Source: Tridacna crocea
Lineage: Eukaryota > Mollusca > Bivalvia > Cardiida > Cardiidae
Reading direction: 5' to 3'
Assembly: GCA_943736015.1 (NCBI GenBank)
Contig: OX031056.1
Location: 64,817,277-64,881,276 of the forward strand
Length of the DNA: 64,000 nucleotides
This document shows, piece by piece, positions 44,830 through 55,384 of this stretch (the stretch's first letter is position 1; each line of letters starts with the position of its first letter). The notes beneath the pieces are model-generated. The model saw only the letters and a program-made list of their open reading frames with translations, did not search any database and was not told the origin of the DNA. The translations under genes were made by a program, and so were the position numbers.

Positions 44830-46325
44830 TATATGTTCGGTAACAGACGAGTTCGGTAACATAGACTTAAAGAGTAAATCGATTGGATGTTTCGGTAACA
44901 AAGCAATTATTATTGTGTTTGTGTTCTGTGGCATTCTTTACACCTAATGTATGACTTTAACATTTGCACTTTTCATCCATTGATAAATCATAGGTTCAAA
45001 CCTTTTATTTTTTCACTCTCTACCGCTTTTCGCTTGATAGATGGGCAATCCACATGGTCGATACTCGTATACAGCATGAAATGTGGTACATAACAAAAAT
45101 ATTATATATGAAACATAGTGGAATTTACAAAATAATGTTTTAAAGGTGGCCCTTCTGATTTTGGGACGAAAATTTTACAAAAATGCAAAAAATCATCCTT
45201 ATAATCCCAAAGCCTTGCAATTTGCTTTCAAACCCAAGTAGTCGAAAACCATCCGACAACACGAGAAATTAGAGATTTACTACGGCCCAGGTTGACACCA
45301 ACGGGAGACACGTTCTATTTTTAGATGATCGATTCTCTCATTTACATACAGGAATACACAAAGGAAATTTCAAACATAGCGTCCGAAGAAGACATCACGG
45401 AAAATAATTATTACATGTTTTTTATGTAATGGAATTTAAGCGTTATTAGTCACGTGCCAGCCACGTGACATTCCCAAAATGCTTTATTGACTTTTGGCGC
45501 GAAATCGAAAAATACCTTAAGAGGCTACGTAGCCTTTTAAGGGAACACCACAAATTTTTTTTCTGTAATTTTATGAGTCTTAATTATTGATGATTTGTAT
45601 CATTTTTTCATATAAATTTCAGTGGTATATATGGATATTTAGAATTTTCAAATCACACCAAATTAAAAAATATTTATATCATTGAAATTTATATGAAAAA
45701 ACAATACAAATCATCAATAAGTAAGAATCATAAAATTAGAAAAAAAAATTTTTTTTGATGGTATTCCCTTTAAAGGCTACATAGCCTCTTAAGCTATTTT
45801 TAGATTTCACGCTAAAATCAATAAAGCATTGTGGGAATGTCAAATGACTGGCACGTGAGTGATAACGCTTAAATTCCATTACATAACAAACATGTAATAA
45901 TTGTTTTCCATAATGTCTTCTTCGGACGGATGTTTGAAACTTTGTCTGTGTTTTCCTGTATTTAAATGAAAGAATTGATAATCTAAAAATAGAACGTGTC
46001 TCCCGTTGGTGTCATACTGGTCCGTAATAAATCTCTAATTTCTCGTGTTATCGGACGGTTTTCGACTACTGGGGTTTTATGAAGGCAAATTAAAAGGCTA
46101 TGGCAGTATAAGGATGGGGGTTTTTTTTGCATTTTTGTAAAATTTTCGTCCCAAAATCTGAAGGGCCACCTTTAAATAATGAAGGTTTGAAAAGAAATAA
46201 ATCCATGCGTTGGGTGTGAAGAATGTCACGATACTTAAAAACTATGTAATTGCTTTGTTACCTAAACATCCAATCAATTTAGTCTATAAGCCTATGTTAC
46301 CGAACTCGTCTGTTACCGAAACAGC
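44830..46325. repeat. Large imperfect palindrome of about 1.5 kb
   Basis: The left arm contains CGGTAACAGACGAGTTCGG at about 44,838, ATTGGATGTTTCGGTAACA, and a forward family-T MITE from about 45,142. The right arm carries the reverse of each in mirror order: reversed MITE to about 46,176, then GTTACCTAAACATCCAAT and CCGAACTCGTCTGTTACCG. The centre is near 45,630-45,640. The left MITE lacks its last bases. The arms have diverged, so the inversion is not recent. Confidence 0.65.
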
Positions 46326-48113
46326 TGAAGTAGGCCTAAATTGAACGCGCATCTTTCACGAAAGAAGGTCACGTTGATGAAGCGGACAAATACATTTCAA
46401 CCTAAACCGTTAAGGTGAGTCATAAGTTTCGTTTTGGTACAAAATGGGCTAACTGTCTTTGTTTCTCCCTTATTTAAAATGCATTGTATTGGCCCGAAAT
46501 GTGAAAATAATACTAATTCTCACAGTGCAGATGCAGGCCCACTTCTCATTCGTAATAGGGCCTTGTCACATGTCGGGACATTTCCTGTTATCACAGTCTT
46601 ATGGTTTATGCCTATTGCTCGCATTTTTTAATGCTCTCTTTGTTAAACTGTTCGAAGCGATCGTTCAGGACTTGTGAAATAAAAGTGTCTAATGAAATGC
46701 ATATATTTGTTCTGCTGACGATTAGTAGGCCTAACTTGTAACAGTAGGCCTTGATTTTTCCGAGTAGAAGAAGATTCGGACCCGAGAAGATTCGGCCTAA
46801 CCTGAAAACTGCAGAAGGTTCGGCCCACATACGAAAAGATTCGGCCCAAGTCTGAAGAAGATGGCGGGCTATTTCAATGTTTCGTAAGCAGAGGAAGCAT
46901 TGGCCATAATTTTAGACTTTGATACCCTCGTAATATTAGATCGAAGATGATTATAGGAGCAAGTTTTTCATAGGTCTATATTGTAGTTTGAAGACAATTA
47001 AAGCTGTTTGAAAGCTATGGATATCAAGGACACATTCTACAGTTTTAAAACTTTAATACGGTATGTAATTGAAGGTTTTGGACCAGTCTATTCAAAGTTT
47101 GAATCTCATTATCTATACCTGCTCATTAATTGGAGAATTGTAATTGATATATTATGGGTACCTGTATTATGATTAGTTAATTTTCTATTATTTGTACCAT
47201 ATTTATTTACTTTGTCATTTAGGTCTGTACCAAACAATCCAAGGTTTTTATGACCCTGAGATGGGAACCTTTTCTCCTTTTCCCACAACATTTTCCATCC
47301 TACTGGAAACAATTTCAATTTTTGAGTTACTTTTATATTGACATCTGCAAGTGCTTTCAATTTGTACCAGTCTACAATTTTGTCGTTTGGTGAAGAGGTA
47401 AACATACAAATCATGAAAATATTAAGAAAGATTTTTACAAAAATCTTTTAGAAAATGCCAAGAAATTAGCTAAGGAAACATTATGGCAAAAGGGAAAGGA
47501 GCTTTCATCAGTTATTTCTCATTTCTAACAAGAATCTTCAGCTCTACCCAATACCGCCCCATTTCAACCCAATTTCAATTTTAACAAATATCAAGGTCAT
47601 ACAATGCCAGAAACAAAGGCATCTGTGTTTTCCACAAATGTATATTGTTCTGCTTTAATTAACCCTTTACCTCATATGCCAACTTTAGGCTCAAGTTTTC
47701 AATCATTTTTTATTTTGTCGTCTGCAAGTGCTTTCAATTTGGACAAGCCTAAAATATTGTTGTTTGGTAATGAGTTAAGAAATTTTAATCTGATGTAAAA
47801 TATGGCCTCTGTGGATGGGAGATCATTTCTTTTTTATTGTATGCACTGATTTTTTCCCCAGAAACTATTGAGTGAATTTCAACTTAATTTCACATGGATG
47901 GTCCATGTGTGAACCTTTATTAGATTCGATGAAAAGATTACAGTCCCTTGAAAAATACGGCTTTTGTGGGCAAGGCCTCTTTCCTCAATGGGATACTTTG
48001 AAAACCTTGGGAAAAAGCAGAAAATTTTGAACATTCTTCATTCTACTCAGTAACTTATAAAATATTAGAAATTAACTATTTCACACTTTCTGTACTTTGT
48101 TTATATCTTACAG
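46326..48113 (+). other. No gene recognised; MITE remnants
   Basis: Mostly unassigned. A decayed family-H fragment lies at about 47,222-47,400. A 120-bp family-H derivative that has lost its hairpin (TTAACCCTTTACCTCATA to GGTAATGAGTTAA) is at 47,659-47,778. A GATTCGG repeat pattern occurs at 46,770-46,850. Confidence 0.45.
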
Positions 48114-48341
48114 AAAGGAGATGCCCCATCTTTTACTGCTAGTGCTTCCATTGTGGCAGTATCCACTGGTGACCCAGACTACGAACTTCTGTTAGAGGAT
48201 GATCGTGTCGTGAAAGTTAGCAAAGACCTAGTTCAATCTGCAACGGATGAAGACAATGAACAGCTGGTTTTAGATGGTCCTTCGAGGGGCAACATCACAT
48301 TCAAAGGAGCAGATGTCGTTGCTTTAACATTTGCAAAATGA
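48114..48341 (+). CDS. Orphan terminal exon of an unrecognised host gene
   Basis: A T-rich acceptor (TTTATATCTTACAG, ending at 48,113) opens 75 codons in phase 0 that end in TGA at 48,339. The sequence is compact and soluble: APSFTASASIVAVSTGDPDY, ELLLEDDRVVKVSKDLVQSA, GNITFKGADVVALTFAK. It has the look of the beta-rich C-terminus of a conserved protein, but I cannot name it. No upstream exon is visible in the preceding repeats, so the rest of the gene lies either far upstream, interrupted by the insertions, or outside the window. Confidence 0.55.
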   Translation, partial: KGDAPSFTASASIVAVSTGDPDYELLLEDDRVVKVSKDLVQSATDEDNEQLVLDGPSRGNITFKGADVVALTFAK

Positions 48342-48344
48342 GTT

Positions 48345-49400
48345 CAGAAAGAAAGACTTTTCTTTTTTGGCATCATGTTATTTCAAACTTCAATCTAGTC
48401 ATCCATTTACATTTGTGTTCTTGTTTGTAAAATGCTTTAACCCTTTACCAAACAATCCCAGGTTTTCACGACACTGACAAAAAAAAGGCTTTAGAAAACA
48501 TTGTGGGAAAAGAAAAAAATACTGGTTATGACAAATAGTGAAAAATGCAAAGACGACCTGATGCTTGATCTTATGATAGCTTATGGAGTCGTCCATAAGG
48601 TGTTACTATGGATGCAGCTTCTTTTTTTTAATAACTGCCGGTGTAAACAAACTATGATATGACTGACTGCAAAAAGTATTGGGGCTGTAGGAAATAATGA
48701 TTGACATACTTTTTCATTTTTAATTTCTTTTTGTAGACATCAGAGATGTATTAAATTTTGACGTTTTTTAGAAGAAACATAATAGTATTGTTGTTTGTTT
48801 TTCAAATGACTACGCCCTTCTTAACAGTTATCCTCTTGATTTAATGTATGAAAATACATTTTCCTTGACTGATTGGTGCTCTAAGAAATGTGCATCTCGG
48901 CTCTTGGAAAGATGCTTATTATTCCCCATATATTATATAAGGTGCTTGCATTACTTTCCAGGTAGCCAGATTTCACAAATACGGATTGTCCTGCATAAGA
49001 ATAATAGCTGCCAACTTTGTTCCATTACAACTCTGCAGTTCTTGTCAAAAGATTGTTATAATCCCCCCCAAACACACATATACATATATACACCTACAAA
49101 GGAGAGGAGGTATAATGGTTTCACCATGTCTATCCGTTCGTATGTGTCGTGATCTAACTGAAAAGCCATTCTATGTAGGACCAAGAAACTTAATTCAAGT
49201 GTTGCCCATCAGCCAACGGGGTGCCCTATTGTATTTTCGTCTCATAGGTCAAAGGTTCCTGTGCTCTAACTTTTTAGCTATTTGATTTATAACCACGGAA
49301 CATTACACACTTGTTGCCCTTGATTCAACATGTGACTAAGATCAAATTTCCTGAAGCAGTCATGCTTCGCTGGCTTACAGTACTTTCAGTACTTTGATTT
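48345..49400 (+). other. No gene recognised; MITE remnant
   Basis: A family-H left end (TTAACCCTTTACCAAACAAT) at about 48,438 runs to 48,530 and is then truncated. The rest is unassigned. Confidence 0.4.
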
Positions 49401-49402
49401 AT

Positions 49403-49498
49403 AGGCGTCCTAATTTTTTTTCGTAAGCGTCCTAATTTTTTTTTTCATTATAAGCGTTTTTTTGGCTTGGCCCAGAATCCCCAATTCGTAAACTACTA
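49403..49498 (+). mobile_element. Isolated Polinton terminal end
   Basis: Two GCGTCCTAATTTTTTTTCGTA subunits lead into ATAAGCGTTTTTTTGGCTTG, GCCCAGAATCCCCAATTC and AACTACTA. The same succession ends block B at 63,732-63,838. It may be the outer end of block A's terminal repeat, displaced by 4.9 kb of host-like DNA, or a remnant of another copy. Confidence 0.65.
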
Positions 49499-50966
49499 CT
49501 ATTTGTGTGTTTTTGATTAATGACCACTGCTTAAATTGTATATTGCTGAAATTGTGCTAAATTCCGCCGAAAAACGAGTATGATGGTTATGATTGTATCT
49601 GACTATTATTGGTTACTTCTTTCTAACTTAAGTTTTTAAAACAAAGATAATTTAGAACTCCTTTGTTTATTTCTCAACGAGCTCTGCATAAATTTAATTT
49701 GTGAAAAAAAATCTGGAGAGAGGTCACTTTTTCGCTGTGTTGTTCATAAAGCGCGATGAAAAACCATGATTCTTTATTAACACTGTTCACCAAACAGTAT
49801 AGTCTTAGACTTATTTAAATTGAAAGCATGCCTTGCAAACTTATGTCCTCTTGAATCATACTTTCCTAGGACACCAACATGTTAGTAACTTAGCCCTGCT
49901 TTCCCAAACAAGCACGGGTTATCACATGTGTGCTGTCAAATTCTTTTGGAAAAACATGTTGGATAAGGAGAAATTGCTCGTTATAAGCAATTTCTTCTTT
50001 ATTAAATACTTTTTCCACACTACTAGCGAATTTTCCACCATTTTTGCAGCTTTTTAAATTGTCGTCTGCCAAGTCTTTGAATTAGGAAAAGTCTGATATT
50101 TGTCGTTTGGAAAAGACTTAAGAAAGCGCTGTGATAGGATATTAAATACTGTAACAAGAAGATAAGTTTTGATATAGATTCACAGCCACATCAATTTTAT
50201 AGTGTGTTAAAAAATCTGCTGATAAAAACTGACATCTACTTATTTATGAAGTATTAATTTTTTTTTTTTTGCGGCGACTTTGATGCTTTGCATCAACTTT
50301 TTCTTGTCTGTTACTCGAATTGTTTACATTCCCGAAAACACACAAAATAGCGATAAAATAACTATTTATTTTTCAGTTTTTGCACTGCCAGTGCTTAATA
50401 ATACAAATGTTTCCTAACAAATTAATGTAGCAAATGAAAAGAATTCAATGTGTATTCAAAAGGCTGTTCAGTTAAACCTTTACCAAGTGGAAAAACAGTC
50501 TTATGCAGACTGTAGAGACATACAGATATCAAATGAGCCGTGTTGCCAATGACGGGAATCACCTTGCAAATTGTAAGGAGCAATCTTGAGAAGGCGAAAT
50601 GCTTGTAATAAGCATTTCGCCTTTTCCAAAAACGTTTCATGCAGCCTCAAGGCTCTATAAACCATGACTGATCTGGATAGGGTTACTAAAGAAAAGACAT
50701 TATCAGTTCATTTCATGAATGTTATAGATTATGACCCTAATTATGCTATTTTCTATGAGAAAATGTCATCTTTAAATTGTTTTCATATTGGAAAGTAGTT
50801 TACGTCATTTATTGGAAATACAGCATTTTCGGACTGTAGGCATCATAACTATAAACTTTTTTTTAAAGTGCAAATATCTAAAAATCAAAGTTCTGAAAGT
50901 ACTGAAAACAGTGTGCTGACAATTACCTGAAATACCATTTTTGATATTGTGAATTTCACATAACCG
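49499..50966. other. No gene recognised; hairpin MITE remnants
   Basis: Decayed hairpins occur at about 49,945-50,010 (ATTGCTCGTTATAAGCAAT) and 50,585-50,640 (CGAAATGCTTGTAATAAGC). Nothing else here is assignable. Confidence 0.4.
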
Positions 50967-51158
50967 TTATTCAAAGTCGCGATTTATATCTAATACAATG
51001 TTGAGAGGATTACAACATGCCATGGCTCCGTTACAATGGCAGGCACCAATGTATTTCAGTGAATTTCTCTGATAAGTACGCTTGGATGAGGTACAATTTT
51101 TGCAGTTGCAGGTAAGTATCTCTAAGCATGCTTTTGGTAAAGGATAGTTTCTAATCAA
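50967..51158 (-). pseudogene. Cysteine-rich fragment, probable transposon-derived C-terminus
   Basis: A 63-codon frame with LPKACLEILTCNCKNCTSSK, then YIGACHCNGAMACCNPLN. The repeated C-x-C and CxxC spacing resembles the Cys-rich tails of uncharacterised transposon- or retroelement-linked proteins common in molluscs. Expected cysteines appear replaced (for example by Tyr), so it is probably a decayed remnant. Family identity is uncertain. Confidence 0.35.
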
Positions 51159-51351
51159 GAGAGGCTACAAGAGTCGATCACTTTCATACCTCCATTTTGC
51201 AAAGAAGAATACAGGTCAGGGACAGCTTCAACGGCGGACAATCAAATAGCAGTCTGATAGTGGGCTTGTCTAATACTAGTATGTAGTTCCAAGGCGTCAG
51301 ATGTTGAAGGAAGATTTTCAATGTTTCGCTTACCCGACAAGACAACAGCAG

Positions 51352-52265
51352 TCAGAGACGGGTTATGCTCCCAAACAAGCGCTTGTCATAAAACGTATGA
51401 AATTGGAAAAGATAATCCAAAGGCAAATGTTACGATGATGATAATTGATGACATATCTACCAGGAGAAAAATGCGTGAAGACAAACTGAAATAGAGCTCG
51501 ACAAACGAATAGTCAGACTAGCAGCAAAATTCTTTTGGGGAGAATAGTAACTGAAATGTGAAATTTTGACCAGCAAGATAACGGAGAGAAACTGACTCTT
51601 ACTCTACCATGAAGCCCCCTTTCCCCTAGAACATCTTGAAACATTTATTTATCAGTAAGATCTATCTGTTTATGAATTTTGACATTATTCCTGTAATACT
51701 TTTGGAATAATAGCCATCACAAACTTGTAGAGTACACTAAGCTCAATAAGCCTCCTTTTAAAGCTTCCTTTAAGCCCCCTTTTCCCTTAAGACAGTATTG
51801 CATAATTGGAATGAATACAAACGGTGTGTGGTTTGTGGCATTTTCGGATAATAATTCAAATTCGAAATTTCGTGAAATTTTGAGCAGTAACGTAGGAGAT
51901 ATTGCATAAAACGATTTTTTATATGAAGCCCCCTTTCCGTGATGCAGCCTGAAATTGAGAAACCGGGTAATAGGTATCTGGGCAATGTCCCGACGAGTTC
52001 AGATTTGAAATTTCATGAACTTTTGAGCACTAATGTAGGAGATATCAGAGAAAAAACATTTTTTTTTAAATCAAGCGCCCTTTTTCTGTGACGCAACCTG
52101 TAATTGAGAAACCGGGAAAGAGGTATCATAAAACAATTCTTTACATGAAGCCCCCTTTTTCCGTGACGCAGCCTGAAATTGAGAAACCAGAGACGAGGTA
52201 TCTGGGCAAATTCCAACACGTTCAGATTTAAAATTTCATAAAGTTTTGAGCACTGATGTAGGAGA
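51352..52265 (-). mobile_element. pearl/HINE-like element (R2), reverse, interrupted by Tc1
   Basis: It reads GAGACGGGTTATGCTCCC at its right terminus and carries GAAGCCCCCTTTTTCCGTGA repeats. It continues at about 53,919-54,010 on the other side of the Tc1 insertion. Confidence 0.6.
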
Positions 52266-52505
52266 TACACTGAAGGACATTGAAAATGCAAAAAATGTAA
52301 TTTATGTCACTGAAGGACATTGAAAACGCAAAAAATGTAATTTATGTAATAATTCAATTTTTTGTTTATTATTTCATTTGAAAATATGCAAAATAAGAAC
52401 AACTACATGTTAGCAAACCTTGTTCTAAATTTTATCCCAAAATATTGAATAATGTAAGAGTAACAGTCTATAAAATAGCAATACCCTTACATTCAAAAGT
52501 AGTAA

Positions 52506-53254
52506 TTAATAGCGAGTGTAACTGCCATTTGCCCCTATGCATGCAGTACATCTCCGCCTCATTGAAAGAACAAGGTTTGCTATCACTTGCTGAGGAATGT
52601 TATTCCATTCATTGATCAAGGCGTTGGTAAGTTCATTTACGTTCCTAGGCGGCTGACGTCGAGCGCTAATGCGTCTGCCCAGCTCATCCCAGACATGCTC
52701 AATCGGAGACATGTCTGGAGAAAAAGACGGCCAGTCTAGCACTGGAATCCAATTTGTTGCCAGAAAATTGACAGTGAGGCGGGCACAATGAGCTGGGGCG
52801 TTGTCATGTTGGAATATAAAGTTACCTCTCCTATAATTTTGCCGTAAAAAGGGTAATGCAACAGGACGAAGAACGTTGTCAATGTAACGCATAGCATTTA
52901 CATTTCCATTTAAAATAACAAGATCTGTTTTGTTAAACTGGGTTATACCAGCCCACACGTGAACACTGCCACCACCACCACGGTTACGTTTCTGAACACA
53001 GTTCTCCAAAAACCGCTGACCGCGTTCACGGTACACTCTTGTACGGCCGTCGCAATTTTGCACATTAAACTTGGATTCATCAGTAAAAAAAAACTGATCC
53101 CCACTGCCTGCGATTCCATCGTAAGTGAGCCCGAGCCCAGTTTAACCTCGCCGTCTTATGTCTGTCGGTCAAAATGCAAGCTCTCTTCGGTCTGTGGCAA
53201 CGGACCCCAACTTCTCGAATTCTCCGCCGAACTGTACGAGCATAGATTGGGCAT
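52506..53254 (-). pseudogene. Tc1 transposase, exon 2 (DD34E catalytic domain), one frameshift
   Basis: After the acceptor the frame gives CPIYARTVRRRIREVGVR and continues to a T8 run at about 53,083-53,090, where one base shifts the frame just before the first catalytic Asp. The rest is intact: VWAGITQFNKTDLVIL, FQHDNAPAHCARLTVNFLA (second Asp), and DWPSFSPDMSPIEHVWDELG. 34 residues separate the second Asp from the catalytic Glu, the DD34E signature of Tc1. It ends at 52,506. Apart from the T8 run the transposase would be complete at about 340 residues, so this copy may be only recently dead or mis-assembled. Confidence 0.8.
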
Positions 53255-53349
53255 CTGCAATGAGACAATTTAAAATTTTGTCTAGATATTGGGTCGTAAT
53301 TTAAAGCAATTGTAATGAGATCGTTTATTACAAAGATGAAAGATTTTAC

Positions 53350-53627
53350 CCTTTGAGTCCAATTGTTACTCTGGCACTGACGGTAGCCGGTCGGAATGGA
53401 AACCTTCGATGCAATCGACGTAAGTTAGCGTCTTGACGTCGGGTTGTTATTTTTCGCTGACCAGGCCGGTGTCGATCTTTAACTGTCCCAGTGGCCTGGT
53501 AACGATCTCTTAGGCGAAGAATAGATGACGGATGGCAATTATAGTGTCTCGCGACGTCAGAAACACGTACCCCGGCTTGTAGCATTTCAATTGCGCCAGA
53601 TCGTTCATGTTCGGACAAACGTGGCAT
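53350..53627 (-). CDS. Tc1 transposase, exon 1 (DNA-binding domain)
   Basis: Starts at ATG 53,627 (MPRLSEHERSGAIEMLQ), the usual N-terminus of this Tc1 group. An upstream in-frame ATG at 53,672 adds 15 hydrophobic residues unlike a transposase start. It contains a helix-turn-helix (VSDVARHYNCHPSSILRLRD) and a GRPR-like GHRRPG-type hinge (DRHRPGQRK). It ends at a GG|GTAAAA donor in phase 2. The 95-bp intron (53,255-53,349) ends TTGTCTCATTGCAG. Confidence 0.75.
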
Positions 53628-54010
53628 GATTAATAAAGTAAAAAATAAAATGCCAACTTGTTTTTTATACATGTAAGACTACAAGCTACACGTAAAATAT
53701 TTTGCTTCAACGATTCGTGGGGTATGCCACGTGCTAAACCTGGTAAAACAGCGATCGCGTAGATCGTGGTGGCCAGTGCCTAAAAACGCCGGTATCTAAT
53801 GTAAATAAAAGCAGACAGCCGTTACCACTCGAGTTTTTACCTATTAAAGAAGACTAAAAATATTTATTGCGCAAAAAATAAATTTTCATTTTTTGCGTTT
53901 TCAAAGTCCTTCGGTGTATTAGTGAAAAACAACTTTTTACATGAAGTCCCCCTTTTTCCACGACGCAGCTGGGAAAGAGGTATTTACATATTGTTCCAAG
54001 CAGTTCAGAC

Positions 54011-55200
54011 ACCATCAGATGGTGTTAAAGCATCATTGCACGCACCATCTTCAAGAATATGCTGTAGAACAGACATTTCACTGGCTAGGGTCAGTGCTCT
54101 AAATGTATCAGCCAATGATAATGGCACTGGAAATAATTCATGTTTCAATAATTCAGCAATGTTAATCTGCTGACCTGATAGTTGAGCTCTAAACAGCTGT
54201 TATAGAAGTGACCTGTCTGGTTTGAGAACCTTACTTTGTGATGAAGCTGCGCTTGTCTTGTACAGCGACTTAAATGACCCTGAAGCATTAGACTTGTAAG
54301 ACAAGATTTCAAGTTTGTTCATTCTTTAAACTTGGTAGGGTAAAATGGGGTCATTTGGGAAGGACTTAATTACATACAAGAAACCAACTATCGATTTTGA
54401 TATAGTTCCAAATTGAAAGAAACTGTAGAAAACCCTCAAAAGTGATTTGAAAAGGCGTTTAAATATTGATAGAGCAGAAATCATTGAAGGAAAAGGTAAA
54501 ATGGCTCTTCACAAGCAATTCAACCTTTTTCCACAATGTATACCCCAACCTATTTTTTTCAATGTATTAAGACAATTATATATGGAGAAACTATAGAACC
54601 ACTTCAACACAATACGAAAGCAAAGCCAATTGTACAAATTCAGTGATAGAACACAAAATTAGGCTTGTTTACCATTTTAATGTATATGAATAACTTACCT
54701 TACATCAGTGCTTCTGGTACTTTGATTTCGAACAAAATGCTTATATAGGGAAATAATGAGATATTAATGTGCCCCAATTTGGAGAACGGCAAAAATGCCT
54801 AACTCTGCATATTTTTTCCTGATTAAATAAGAAATTAGGATTTCTATAAGGTAATATACATATAAAACAGTCTTCTGTACTATTGACCTTTGATTATTTG
54901 ACCCGGATGGAATTGCAAGGCATAGATTTGCTACAAAATGCTCATTTCTTGATAATATAATCATAATTATATTCTACACAAACAGATATTTTCAGGCACA
55001 TAAAAAAATGTTTTTGTAAGAACTGCGAAGAAACATACACCTAGGTTGATATTTTCGTTAGAAAATGCACCCCATCGACCATTTGACCTATATCTTGGCT
55101 TATCAGTAAAATTGAGTTTGGCAACCAGGCATTTCTAGACAAGCAAACCCTAATGAAGCTTCCTGTAGTTGTTGCCAGCCTTGAACACGCCGTCCTCCCC
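54011..55200. other. No gene recognised
   Basis: Unassigned AT-rich DNA. One decayed hairpin occurs at about 54,490-54,540. Confidence 0.4.
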
Positions 55201-55384
55201 AATAGTCCGGTCTGTTAACTCGATTTTTTAGCAAAATGTTTACACTCCGGACGAAAGCAACATATTAATAGCCATCATTCCGACCCATTTGCGCCTGGTG
55301 TGCCCGATTTTAGTGGCCTAGTTCATTAATTACAGCCTATAATATATTCGGATAGATGTAGTGTCCGAATACTCTTCCTTTGTA
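55201..55384 (+). repeat. Left copy of a 4-kb-spaced inverted repeat
   Basis: It starts AATAGTCCGGTCTGTTAACT, includes CACTCCGGACGAAAG and GTGCCCGATTTTAGTGGCCT, and ends GTGTCCGAATACTCTTCCTT. Its reverse complement, moderately diverged, is at 59,311-59,490. Confidence 0.6.

Larger units (their letters stand above)
52268..53916 (-). mobile_element. Tc1-like DNA transposon, complete with TA target duplication
   Basis: 1,649 bp flanked by TA at 52,266-52,267 and 53,917-53,918. Joining the flanks gives GGAGATATTAGTGAAAA, the uninterrupted R2 sequence seen (inverted) elsewhere, so the insertion site is directly confirmed. The inverted ends read CACTGAAGGACATTGAAAA on the left and CACCGAAGGACTTTGAAAAC (complement) on the right. 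The left end is a 40-bp tandem duplicate (52,268-52,307 and 52,308-52,347). The transposase is on the minus strand. Confidence 0.9.
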
